Assembly: GCA_965204395.1 (NCBI GenBank)
Contig: OZ241987.1
Coordinates: forward strand, 4,154,001 to 4,218,000
Direction: 5' to 3'
Source: Bin87 sp965204395
Lineage (GTDB): Bacteria; Chloroflexota; Dehalococcoidia; Lucifugimonadales; UBA3495
DNA: 64,000 bases
Made by a program: the position numbers and the translations under genes. Positions 8,687-16,982 of the stretch are shown here, one piece after another (the first letter of the stretch is position 1; each line of letters begins with the position of its first letter). The notes beneath the pieces were generated by a model. That model did no database searches. It saw only the letters and a list, made by a program, of their open reading frames with translations, and was not told the origin of the DNA.

Positions 8687-9945
8687 TGCCGGCGCGGCCA
8701 GACTCTTCGGCGTCGTTCGTCGCCGATCTGCACATTCATTCGCGGTACGCTTTCGCGTGCAGCGAATCGCTTTCGCTGGATACGTTGAGCGATTGGGCGA
8801 AGCGCAAAGGGATCGACCTTTTAACCACTGGGGATTTTACTCACCCGCTGTGGGCTCAAGAGTTACGGTCCGGGCTGCAGGCCGAACAGAATGGGCTATA
8901 CAGCTACGGCGGAATGAACTTCGTCCCGGGCACGGAAATAAGCTGCGTTTACAGACAGGATGGACGGACGCGTCGTATTCACATGCTGGTGATAATGCCT
9001 ACCCTGGATGCTGCGAACGACCTGACGGTTCGGCTGGCGGACCACGGGAAGTTAGCCAACGATGGCCGGCCTACGGTGAGTCTTTCAGCCCGGGACCTCC
9101 TTGAAATGGCTTTGGAGTGTCATCACGATGCGATAGTGATTCCTGCGCACGCGTGGACGCCGTGGTACGGCGTTTACGGGTCCAAGGGCGGCTTCGACAG
9201 CCTGAAGGAATGTTTCGGAGACCTGGCACCGATGGTGACGGCCGTGGAGAGCGGACTGTCGTCAGACCCGGGGATGAACCGAATGGTCGCGGAATTGGAT
9301 GGCAGGAGCGTCGTGTCATTTTCGGACGCACATTCGCCGGCGCGGTTGGGACGGGAAATCACCGCTCTCACGGGAGAGTTGTCGTGGGACGGCTTGTTAG
9401 AGTCGTTGCGGAACTTTGGCGTGGATTTCACGGTGGAGTTCTATCCGGAAGAGGGCAAATACCACTACAGCGGGCACCGGAAATGCGGGGTGATTTACGG
9501 GCCGGAGGATGAGGCGAAATACGGGACATCCTGTCCGGTCTGTGGCCGCCCGCTGACGTTGGGGGTGCTGCATCGGATCACAGAGGTGTCCCACGGTCCG
9601 GTGGACACGACCATGACAGTTGGCGCGGACGGATGGATAAGGTCAGAGGGCCGGTATCCACCATACGCTCGCCTGGTGCCCTTGCAGGAGATCGTTGCCG
9701 CCGCGATGAACGTCGGGGTCAACGCACGGCGGGTAGCAAGGGAGTACAATAGGCTGACCGACCATTTCGGCAGCGAACTTGCCGTACTGCTCTACGCTTC
9801 CGAGGGTGATCTGCTTCCGGTGTCAGGTGAGACGCTGACACAGTCGATATTGGATGCCAGGGCAGGCAATGTCTTGGTCGATCCCGGATATGACGGGGTG
9901 TACGGGTCGATCAAGTCGACCAGAGCCGATAACCGCAAAACCTAA
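8686..9945 (+). CDS. Endonuclease Q (EndoQ) family PHP-domain protein
   Basis: The N-terminal PHP metal domain has DLHIHSRYA (D14, H16, H18), TGDFTHP, PGTEIS, IPAHAWTPW and SFSDAHSP. It is followed by a zinc-finger-like segment HRKCGVIYGPEDEAKYG then CPVCGRPL (about residues 265-287) and a C-terminal helical part. This layout is that of the EndoQ family, which in archaea and a few bacteria nicks DNA 5' of deaminated bases (hypoxanthine, uracil). A DNA-repair role is inferred from the family. The ATG at 8686 overlaps the previous stop by one base; a TTG three bases earlier is the alternative start. Confidence 0.85.
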   Translation: MPARPDSSASFVADLHIHSRYAFACSESLSLDTLSDWAKRKGIDLLTTGDFTHPLWAQELRSGLQAEQNGLYSYGGMNFVPGTEISCVYRQDGRTRRIHMLVIMPTLDAANDLTVRLADHGKLANDGRPTVSLSARDLLEMALECHHDAIVIPAHAWTPWYGVYGSKGGFDSLKECFGDLAPMVTAVESGLSSDPGMNRMVAELDGRSVVSFSDAHSPARLGREITALTGELSWDGLLESLRNFGVDFTVEFYPEEGKYHYSGHRKCGVIYGPEDEAKYGTSCPVCGRPLTLGVLHRITEVSHGPVDTTMTVGADGWIRSEGRYPPYARLVPLQEIVAAAMNVGVNARRVAREYNRLTDHFGSELAVLLYASEGDLLPVSGETLTQSILDARAGNVLVDPGYDGVYGSIKSTRADNRKT

Positions 9946-9968
9946 ACCAAGTATTGAGACCGAACGCC

Positions 9969-10619
9969 ATGGACGTTGCACTGCGCCGGATGCGCTCCGA
10001 AGACATCACGCAGGTAATCGAGATCGAACACGAGGCTTTTTCGCCGGGTTGGGTGGGCACCCAGTTTCGGCGAGAACTGAACAGCAGGCACTGTCGTTTC
10101 ATAGTCGCGTATCTCACGAACGGTGAAGAACACGACGTGGCGGAGGAAAGGTTCGAAGCCGATGTAACGGTCGACGCATCGATGTGGGGCCGGATGGTGC
10201 GGGGGGTCAAGTCGGTTTTCGGGGCAGGGGGCGACGCGGGATCGGATGCCATCGCCGGTTACGTGGGGATCTGGTTCCAGGGCGACCAAGCGCATATTAC
10301 CGAGATCGCAGTGCGGGAGTCGCTGCGGGGGCAGGGGATTGGGGAGTTGCTGCTGATCGGCACGGTGAGGGCCGCGTACGAGCAGGGGCTGGAGGAAGTA
10401 ACGCTGGAGGCGCGGGTTTCCAATTTCGTCGCTCAGCGTTTGTACGACAAGTACGGATTCAACGAGGTCGGCATCCGCAAGAACTACTACGCCGACAACA
10501 GGGAGGATGCGGTGATCATGACCACCGACCGCATCCACACGAACGCCTATCGCCAGAAATTCACGGGTTTACAGGACCGATTTTTTGAGCGGTACGGGGA
10601 CGTGGAGATAGAAATTTAG
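9969..10619 (+). CDS. rimI: RimI-like GNAT N-acetyltransferase with an internal insertion
   Basis: GNAT enzymes transfer acetyl from acetyl-CoA; RimI acetylates the N-terminus of ribosomal protein S18. The N-terminus LRRMRSEDITQVIEIEHEAFSPGW is RimI-like. The acetyl-CoA motif is VRESLRGQGIGELLL, and the C-terminal RLYDKYGFNEVGIRKNYY is classic. At 216 residues it is longer than usual RimI (about 150). The extra length includes about 50 residues between the first strands (EEHDVAEERF to GSDAIAGY) and a tail. The ATG at 9969 is preferred over the TTG at 9954. The target protein is not certain. Confidence 0.82.
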   Translation: MDVALRRMRSEDITQVIEIEHEAFSPGWVGTQFRRELNSRHCRFIVAYLTNGEEHDVAEERFEADVTVDASMWGRMVRGVKSVFGAGGDAGSDAIAGYVGIWFQGDQAHITEIAVRESLRGQGIGELLLIGTVRAAYEQGLEEVTLEARVSNFVAQRLYDKYGFNEVGIRKNYYADNREDAVIMTTDRIHTNAYRQKFTGLQDRFFERYGDVEIEI

Positions 10620-10683
10620 GCCCCCGCCGGAAGTGTCCACGAGGGCCGTCCTTGAGGTAGCTTTCCGAGCGCTCAGTTGATGC

Positions 10684-11595
10684 TTACCGGCCGCGGAGCT
10701 TGGGGTCCAGAGCGTCTCGGAGTGCGTCGCCGAGCAGGTTGAACGACAGTACCGTAATTGAGATGGCTAGCCCGGGAAACACCACGAGCCACCAGATGGG
10801 CTTGTAGGTGTTGGCGATAACTCCGCCGAGCATGTTGCCCCAGCTTGGAGTGGGGGGTGTGATGCCCACCCCAAGGAATCCCAGGGACGCCTCGATGACG
10901 ATGGCCGCGCCGAGATGGGCCGTGGCGAGTACGACGTAGGCGGCGAAACACTGCGGCGCTATGTGCTTGGCCATGATGCGGAAGTTAGACGCTCCCATGG
11001 CGCGGGCGGCGTCCACGTAGGCAAGTTCCTTCACCGACAAGGCGACGGAGCGAACGACCCTGACGCCGTAGGGCAATCGCGTTACCGCGATGGCGATGAT
11101 GACGGTCCAGATGCCGCCTCCGAGAGCGACGAGGAGAACCATCGCCAGGACCAAAGCGGGGAATGACATAACGATTTCGACGATGCGCTGGCTGATGATA
11201 TCGAAGCGGCCGCCGAGGAACGCGCTGGCAACGCCCCAGAGCGCGCCTATGGTGGATCCCAGCAACACGGACAACACCGAAACCTGAAGGGAGACACGGC
11301 CGCCGTAGATGATCCGGCTAAGGATGTCGCGGCCCTCATAATCGGTGCCCAACCAATATTGAGCAGAGGGAGCGGCGCCGAGTTTCAGGAAATCGACGAA
11401 AAGAGGGTCGTGGGGCGAGAACAACCCCGCGAAGGCGGCAAGGACGGATATGACGATCAGGAGGATTCCGCCCACAGCGCCAACCGGATATCGACGGCAG
11501 AACGTAACGACAGCAACCGCGGCGCTCTGCGCTCGCTCCGATAAGGTGGCGCTGGGAGCTGCCAACTGAGCTTGCAAATCTGCTTGACCAGCCAT
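10684..11595 (-). CDS. Peptide/nickel-type ABC transporter permease (DppC-like)
   Basis: This 303-residue inner-membrane permease of the DppC/OppC type has an N-terminal helix (GAVGGILLIVISVLAAFAGL), then YWLGTDYEGRDILSRIIYGGRVSLQV, typical of OppC proteins, and the EAA loop (YVDAARAMGASNFRIMAKHIAPQ) that contacts the ATPase. It is the last gene of a three-gene importer transcribed from 14.6 kb. No ATPase subunits are encoded here, so it must share them with a system elsewhere. The substrate is unknown. Confidence 0.9.
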   Translation of the reverse strand: MAGQADLQAQLAAPSATLSERAQSAAVAVVTFCRRYPVGAVGGILLIVISVLAAFAGLFSPHDPLFVDFLKLGAAPSAQYWLGTDYEGRDILSRIIYGGRVSLQVSVLSVLLGSTIGALWGVASAFLGGRFDIISQRIVEIVMSFPALVLAMVLLVALGGGIWTVIIAIAVTRLPYGVRVVRSVALSVKELAYVDAARAMGASNFRIMAKHIAPQCFAAYVVLATAHLGAAIVIEASLGFLGVGITPPTPSWGNMLGGVIANTYKPIWWLVVFPGLAISITVLSFNLLGDALRDALDPKLRGR

Positions 11596-11651
11596 GGGTT
11601 ATTCCCTTTGAGCCGACTAAATGGTTCTGCGGATGGATGACGCTTCCTGGC

Positions 11652-12611
11652 TCAGTCGTAGCGAATCCTCGGGTCGAGGACTGCGTACATGACGTCGATG
11701 GACAGGTTCACCAGTACGAAGATGATGCCATACAGCAGGACCAGATTCTGGACGACCACGAAATCGCGCTCGGTGAACGCCTGGACGAGAGCCGTGCCCA
11801 ATCCCGGGACCGTGAATGCGGTTTCAACGGCCACCGAGCCGCCCAGCAGCAAGCCGAACAGCACGCCCGACAGCGTCAGAACGGGCAGCAGGGCGTTGCG
11901 AAGGGCATGACGCAACACGACCAAACGCTCCGGCAAACCCTTGGCCCGGGCAGTCCGAACGTAGTCATCGCGTATGACTTCGAGGAGGGTGGTGCGAGCC
12001 ATACGCGCGATGTAAGCGGATGTCGCCAAGCCCAAGACGATGCCGGGGGCGATCACGATTTGCAAGTTCGTAATCGGGTCTTCCCAAATTTGGATGATCC
12101 CAAGCGGCGGTCGGTAATTGAACGCCAGCAGGGATACGACGACCACCAGGATGGCAACCCAGAAACTGGGCACCGCAAGGAAGATGATGGTGAGGAATCT
12201 TGAAACGTAATCCGCTACGCTGTTCTGCTTGATCGCTCCTAAGATACCGACGGGGAGGCCGATGATCCAGGAAACAAGCACGGCGACGATAGCGATTTCA
12301 GCCGTGAGCGGTCCACGGCGAATGATCAACTCAGATACAGAGTCGCCGCGCCAGAAGGATTCGCCCATCTTGCCGGTGAAAACGTCCTTCATCCAGTCGG
12401 CGTACTGAATGTAGAGGGGTCGGTCGATCCCCAACTGCCGCTTGATCTCGGCGATGTCGGCTGCGGTCAAGTTCTCGCGGCCCCCCTCGCCATAGAGGAT
12501 GGCGAGAGGGTCGCCCGGCAAGATGCGCAACGCCAAAAATATGATAATGGTGATGCCGATCAGGCCGGGCAACGAGTAGAGCAGCCGTCGCCCAATGTAC
12601 TTCAGCAGCAT
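11652..12611 (-). CDS. Peptide/nickel-type ABC transporter permease (DppB-like)
   Basis: The 319-residue permease begins MLLKYIGRRLLYSLPGLIGITIIIFLALRILPGDP, the DppB/OppB opening with its first helix. It has six predicted membrane segments and the EAA motif YVRTARAKGLPERLVVLRHALRNALLP. It lies 3 bp after the substrate-binding protein gene and 56 bp before the DppC-like gene, so it forms an operon with both. It would form the heterodimeric channel with the DppC-like protein. Confidence 0.91.
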   Translation of the reverse strand: MLLKYIGRRLLYSLPGLIGITIIIFLALRILPGDPLAILYGEGGRENLTAADIAEIKRQLGIDRPLYIQYADWMKDVFTGKMGESFWRGDSVSELIIRRGPLTAEIAIVAVLVSWIIGLPVGILGAIKQNSVADYVSRFLTIIFLAVPSFWVAILVVVVSLLAFNYRPPLGIIQIWEDPITNLQIVIAPGIVLGLATSAYIARMARTTLLEVIRDDYVRTARAKGLPERLVVLRHALRNALLPVLTLSGVLFGLLLGGSVAVETAFTVPGLGTALVQAFTERDFVVVQNLVLLYGIIFVLVNLSIDVMYAVLDPRIRYD

Positions 12612-12614
12612 GGC

Positions 12615-14465
12615 TTACTTGTCCAGCCAAGCGGTGTCGAAGCGGATGTCGTTGAACAGGGTTACGCGGTGAGCGCGTCCATGGCCCTTCAGGTAGTTAG
12701 CGAACCCGTCAATGATGGTGAAGTGGTTGATCAGGATCATTGGGGTCCATTCTTCCAGGATGGCGGCGCCCTGCAGGGTGAGTTCCTCCTTGCGCGCCGG
12801 GTCGGTGGTTCCGATCAGCTCGTCGACCAGGGAATCGAATTCCGGATTGGATGAGCCACGGTTCCAGTTGCTGCCACTGCCGGTGGTGTACCAGGACCCC
12901 CAATATGCGGGGGTGGACGCCAGCGGGGTGGGAGTGCCGTTGACGGCGAGGTCGTAGTTGCCCTGGTCGCGGTCTTCCTGCCAAACGGAGGTGTGGACGA
13001 CGCGGATTTCGCTGTTGATGTTGAGGTTCTGCTTCATGAACGCCTGCATCATGGGCGCCATGGGAGAGACCAGGAAGTTGATGTCGCGCACCATGAGGTC
13101 CAGCGTTGGGAAACCATCGCCGTTGGGGTAACCGGCATCGGCCAGCAACTGCTGCGCCGTAGCGATGTCATCCGTGGACGCGGGACAGTTGTAACCGGGC
13201 TTCTTGTTGAGGGTTTCCTCACGATACGAGGCTCCGAAGTCCGGGTCGTTGGGCACGATCCAAGTGCCCACCTCGATTTCGCGAATGGCGGCGACGGCGA
13301 CCTTGATGGCGCAGCGGTCCTGCACGATGGAGATAGCGCGGCGCACCCTGGCGTCGGACAAGCCGTCGCTTTCGTGGTTCACGAACATGCCGCCGATGGA
13401 CGGGATGGGATAGACCACGACGGTGTGGGTGTCCGAGTAGTTCTGGCGAATATCGTCGCGGAGGTCGGCTCCCGCGCCGTAAACGTAGTCAACGCGGCCG
13501 GTGATGAGAGCGGCGCCGGTGGCTGGGCCATAAGCCAAATGGCTGTGCTGGATGCCGTCGAGATAGGGCAGTTCGGGGTTCCAGTAGTTGGGGTTGCGCG
13601 ATGCCTTCCAGAATTCGCCGGCTTGGTGATCCTCGAGGATAAAGGGGCCGGTTCCCGGGTGAACGGTGGTGCCCGGCTTAAGCTTCTTCAGGTCCAGGTT
13701 GTTGTCATCCAGAGTTTTCTTCCGTTCGATGACGTTCCAGCCATTGGCGATTGCGGCTGGCATGAATCCGCGAGGGGCTTTGAGGACGAATTCCACGGTA
13801 TAGGGGTCAACAGTGCGGAGTTCGTCGACCGCCAGGAAAACGCTTTGCCGGGGCGAAATCATGCCCACCGGCGGGAAGATGATGCGATCGAAAGTCGCCT
13901 TGACATCCTCTGAGGTGAGCTCAGCGCCGTCGTGGAACAGCACGCCCTCGCGGAGGTGGAAGGTATAGACGAGGCCGTCATCAGACACTTCCCAAGCGTA
14001 GGCCAAGTCGGGCATGACTTCCTTCCCACCGTCGAAGGGGCTGTAACGCAGCAGATTGTCGAAATAGACCCCCTGGGGTTGCGCGCACGCGGCGGTGTTG
14101 CACTGGTGCATGTCGAAGTGGGGAGAGTCGGAGAGGCCAGCCCATTGCATCACGCCGCCCCGCTTGGGGTTGGCCTCGGGAGCTTTGAGCATCAACCTGG
14201 GCGTTTCCGCCTGAACCGCGGGCGGAACGGTGGGCACAGCGGTGGCGAATGGCGTTGCCGTCGGCTCCTCGTCGGGCCGTTCGGTGGGCGCGGCCTGGGC
14301 AGCCGGGGCCGTAGTAGCGGCGGGCTGCGCCTGAGCCTGGGGCGCGGCTGGCTGCGCCTGCGGCCGGGGTTCGGCGGGAGCGGTGCCGCCGCACGCGATC
14401 ACAAAAACGAGCAAAAGCGCAGCGGCCAACGATACAACGGATTTGACGCTAAAGATGCCCGACAT
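12615..14465 (-). CDS. Extracellular solute-binding lipoprotein, family 5 (DppA/OppA-like)
   Basis: The 616 residues open with a lipoprotein signal (hydrophobic stretch to lipobox VIAC, C25). A linker rich in Pro, Ala and Gln follows (about residues 26-90). The SBP_bac_5 domain is then recognisable by WEVSDDGLVYTFHLREGVLFHDGAELTSEDV, SDARVRRAISI and LLADAGYPNGDG. It would capture a peptide, opine, sugar or metal complex outside the cell and hand it to the two permeases encoded immediately downstream. The ligand cannot be deduced. A TTGACA/TAGATT promoter lies about 120 bp upstream. Confidence 0.92.
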   Translation of the reverse strand: MSGIFSVKSVVSLAAALLLVFVIACGGTAPAEPRPQAQPAAPQAQAQPAATTAPAAQAAPTERPDEEPTATPFATAVPTVPPAVQAETPRLMLKAPEANPKRGGVMQWAGLSDSPHFDMHQCNTAACAQPQGVYFDNLLRYSPFDGGKEVMPDLAYAWEVSDDGLVYTFHLREGVLFHDGAELTSEDVKATFDRIIFPPVGMISPRQSVFLAVDELRTVDPYTVEFVLKAPRGFMPAAIANGWNVIERKKTLDDNNLDLKKLKPGTTVHPGTGPFILEDHQAGEFWKASRNPNYWNPELPYLDGIQHSHLAYGPATGAALITGRVDYVYGAGADLRDDIRQNYSDTHTVVVYPIPSIGGMFVNHESDGLSDARVRRAISIVQDRCAIKVAVAAIREIEVGTWIVPNDPDFGASYREETLNKKPGYNCPASTDDIATAQQLLADAGYPNGDGFPTLDLMVRDINFLVSPMAPMMQAFMKQNLNINSEIRVVHTSVWQEDRDQGNYDLAVNGTPTPLASTPAYWGSWYTTGSGSNWNRGSSNPEFDSLVDELIGTTDPARKEELTLQGAAILEEWTPMILINHFTIIDGFANYLKGHGRAHRVTLFNDIRFDTAWLDK

Positions 14466-14545
14466 CTGGTACCTCCAATTGTTGTCAAACCAGCAAGAGC
14501 AACACGCGACGAATTACGTCACCGAATACAGACACAGATATATTA

Positions 14546-14560
14546 TTACGTTCTTCGTAA
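14546..14560. promoter_or_regulatory. Inverted repeat in the leader of the ABC importer
   Basis: TTACG-TTCTT-CGTAA, 5-bp perfect arms. It lies in the AT-rich leader between the promoter and the solute-binding protein start, and could be an operator. Its short length makes this tentative. Confidence 0.3.
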
Positions 14561-14584
14561 CCGATACCCTTGTTATTGGAGGCT

Positions 14585-14612
14585 AATCTACACCAGCACG
14601 ATGATTTGTCAA
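14585..14612 (-). promoter_or_regulatory. Sigma-70-type promoter of the ABC importer operon
   Basis: On the minus strand, a perfect -35 TTGACA (14607-14612) is followed after 16 bases by TAGATT (14585-14590). The start codon of the solute-binding protein is about 120 bp downstream. The rest of 14466-14849 holds no gene I can support. Confidence 0.6.
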
Positions 14613-14849
14613 GTTATCGAGCATCACGTACTGGAATATTGGCGGCAGGTTCGCATCGGAGCCGGGGTTGCGACTGATGCACAGTTTTTGCTGTCAGACC
14701 GGGCGTCCAAGGACCGGCGGTGGGGGTGCTGGCGCAACGTAAATGGGTTCGGTTGGTGGCACGTCGCAGTTGGTGCGTAAGAGGGCTGTCGGTTGACCGA
14801 TTCCGTACGCCTTGTTAGAATTCCCGACAGTCTTACCGTCTGGGTGGTC

Positions 14850-15467
14850 ATGCTTACCATTGGATTAACGGGAGGGATAGGCAGCGGCAAAAGCGCAGTC
14901 GCGGACCTATTGAAACAACTGGGTGCGTCAGTTATAGACGCGGACCGGTTGGGGCACGAAGCCTATACCCCGAATTCGGAAGCGTGGCGTCAAGTTGTGG
15001 CGGCGTTTGGACAGGAGATACTGACTCCCGAGGGCGAAATCGACCGACGCAAATTAGGGTCCATCGTATTTGCCGACCCAGCGGAACTGGCCCGACTGAA
15101 TGGCATCATGCACCCGTTGATGGCGGGCATGGTGGAAGAGAGGAAGGCCGAACTCGTAGCCGCCGGTGAATCCCTAGCCGTAGTCGAGGCTGCGGTGCTT
15201 TTTGAAGCCGGTTGGGACTCCTTGGTTGACGAAGTGTGGACTACGTATGCCCCGGTGGAAACGGTGGTCGAACGCCTGCACGCGCGCAACGGACTCAGCG
15301 AAGAGGAAGCCAGGAAACGAATCAACTCACAGATGTCTGTCGAGGAGCGCAACCGCCGTTCCGACGTCGTGGTCGATAACTCGGCCGATATGGCGGCGCT
15401 GGAGCAGGGGGTAAAAAACCTGTGGCAGGCCCGAGTGGAAGGAAAGGTAAATCGAAGCAATGGTTGA
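14850..15467 (+). CDS. coaE: Dephospho-CoA kinase
   Basis: CoaE phosphorylates dephospho-CoA in the last step of coenzyme A synthesis. From the ATG at 14850 the protein begins MLTIGLTGGIGSGKSAVADLL with the P-loop at once, as expected. Other family marks are VIDADRLGHEAY, the lid region (LHARNGLSEEEARKRINSQM) and VVVDNSAD. An upstream TTG (14793) would add 19 residues of unlikely sequence. The 3' end overlaps the next gene by 8 bp. It heads an operon that also encodes a CoA-pyrophosphatase-type Nudix enzyme two genes further on. Confidence 0.93.
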   Translation: MLTIGLTGGIGSGKSAVADLLKQLGASVIDADRLGHEAYTPNSEAWRQVVAAFGQEILTPEGEIDRRKLGSIVFADPAELARLNGIMHPLMAGMVEERKAELVAAGESLAVVEAAVLFEAGWDSLVDEVWTTYAPVETVVERLHARNGLSEEEARKRINSQMSVEERNRRSDVVVDNSADMAALEQGVKNLWQARVEGKVNRSNG

Positions 15468-16371
15468 AGCGAACATCGAACTGCTGGAAGACGAACCCAG
15501 TTTCAAGGAATTTGCCATTGAGGAATTCCTGGTTCGGAGCGAACCGTACTACCGCGCCATCGGCGACGAGCTGGAGCTGTTTGAGGCTGCCTACGAGCAG
15601 CACATTCCGGTCCTGCTGAAGGGCCCGACGGGTTGCGGCAAGACACGTTTCGTTGAATACATGGCATGGAAGCTGGGCAGGCCCATCACCGCGATACGGA
15701 ACGAAGCCGCGCAGGACATGCGGGAAGGCGAGGTTCGGGTGCCGCTGGTAACCATTGCGTGCCATGAAGACCTTACGGCCAGCGACCTGGTGGGTCGCTA
15801 TCTGCTGGACGCCAACGGAACGCGCTGGATCGACGGCCCGATGACCCGGGCGGTCAAAGCCGGCGCCATCCTATACCTGGACGAAGTGGTGGAGGCTCGC
15901 AAGGACACCACCGTGTTGATCCACCCGTTGACCGACCACCGCCGTATCCTGCCGGTGGAAAAGACGGGCAACATCATCGAGGCGGACGACAGGTTCCTGC
16001 TGTGCATCTCCTACAACCCGCACTACCAAAGTGCGTTGAAGGACCTGAAGCACAGCACGAGGCAGCGGTTCATCTCCATCGAATTCGACTACCCGCCCGT
16101 GGATATTGAGGCGGAGATCGTCGCGAAAGAAAGCGGCTGTTCCGATGAGCATGCGCATGCTCTGGCGCGTCTGGGCGAAAAGATCCGGAACCTCCGGGAG
16201 CACGGACTCGCGGAAGGCGCCAGCACCCGCTTGCTGATTTACGCCGGGCGCCTGATGCAACAGGGGATTCCGGCCCGCCGGGCGTGCCAGGTTGCCATAG
16301 TCTGGACGTTGACCGACGAGCAGGAATTGCAACGCAGCATTGAAGAGGTGGTTTACTCCATCTTCGAGTAG
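15460..16371 (+). CDS. CbbQ/NirQ/NorQ-type MoxR AAA+ ATPase
   Basis: The 303-residue AAA+ protein has Walker A GPTGCGKT (residues 55-62), a pre-sensor segment REGEVRVPLVTIACHEDLTASDLVGRYLL, Walker B GAILYLDEVVEA, sensor-type CISYNPHYQS and the arginine-finger region STRQRFISIEFDYP. This is the CbbQ/NorQ group, whose members work with a VWA protein (CbbO/NorD) to remodel or insert metals into client enzymes such as Rubisco or NO reductase. Its partner is encoded two genes downstream. No client enzyme (Rubisco, nor, cox) is present in this window, so the client is unknown. Confidence 0.88.
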   Translation: MVEANIELLEDEPSFKEFAIEEFLVRSEPYYRAIGDELELFEAAYEQHIPVLLKGPTGCGKTRFVEYMAWKLGRPITAIRNEAAQDMREGEVRVPLVTIACHEDLTASDLVGRYLLDANGTRWIDGPMTRAVKAGAILYLDEVVEARKDTTVLIHPLTDHRRILPVEKTGNIIEADDRFLLCISYNPHYQSALKDLKHSTRQRFISIEFDYPPVDIEAEIVAKESGCSDEHAHALARLGEKIRNLREHGLAEGASTRLLIYAGRLMQQGIPARRACQVAIVWTLTDEQELQRSIEEVVYSIFE

Positions 16372-16385
16372 CCACTGGAGGCTGC

Positions 16386-16982
16386 ATGGGTGAAGCCACC
16401 CTCGACCTGATACGCGACGCGCTGGAGCGACGCGATGTTGTTACTGCCGCCCCGGAAGGTTTAATGCCGGCGGCAGTAATGCTATTGCTATACCAGAAGG
16501 AAGGCGACTACTGCGTGCTGCTGAACAAGCGGTCGATGATGGTGGAGCACCACAAGGGCGAAATGTCGTTCCCGGGGGGCGCGAAAGACGCGGAAGACAC
16601 GGATTTCGAGGCCACGGCGCGACGGGAGACGCACGAAGAGATGGGCATCGCACCGGACGACATAACGATCCTGGGTCGGCTGGACGATAACGTCACCCGG
16701 TCGAACTTCCTGGTGAAGGTGTTCGTAGGGACGATTCCATACCCGTACGATTTCAAACCGAGTTCAATTGAGATCGCTGAAGTCGTAGAGATTCCGTTGA
16801 GCATTCTGCGGGACCCCGCCAGTTGGCGATGGGATTCCCGCATAGAAGACGGCGAGCGAGTGGCGGTGCGCTCGTACGGTTACGAAGAGCACCTGGTGTA
16901 CGGCGCCACCGCCAAAATCCTTGACCAGTTCCTCGAAGTTGTTGAGGACGGGTTGAATAAGGAGGGCATTAGCCTTGACTAA
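16386..16982 (+). CDS. Nudix hydrolase, CoA-pyrophosphatase-like
   Basis: The 198 residues contain the Nudix box from about residue 64 (GGAKDAEDTDFEATARRETHEEMGI). A CoA-type preceding segment, EHHKGEMSFPGG, resembles the UPF0035 signature of CoA diphosphatases (NUDT7/CoaD-type Nudix). It would cleave CoA or a related dinucleotide to 4'-phosphopantetheine and ADP. It lies between the MoxR ATPase and its VWA partner, which is unusual for that pair, and shares the operon with coaE. A GGAGG site precedes the ATG. It overlaps the VWA gene by 8 bp. Confidence 0.82.
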   Translation: MGEATLDLIRDALERRDVVTAAPEGLMPAAVMLLLYQKEGDYCVLLNKRSMMVEHHKGEMSFPGGAKDAEDTDFEATARRETHEEMGIAPDDITILGRLDDNVTRSNFLVKVFVGTIPYPYDFKPSSIEIAEVVEIPLSILRDPASWRWDSRIEDGERVAVRSYGYEEHLVYGATAKILDQFLEVVEDGLNKEGISLD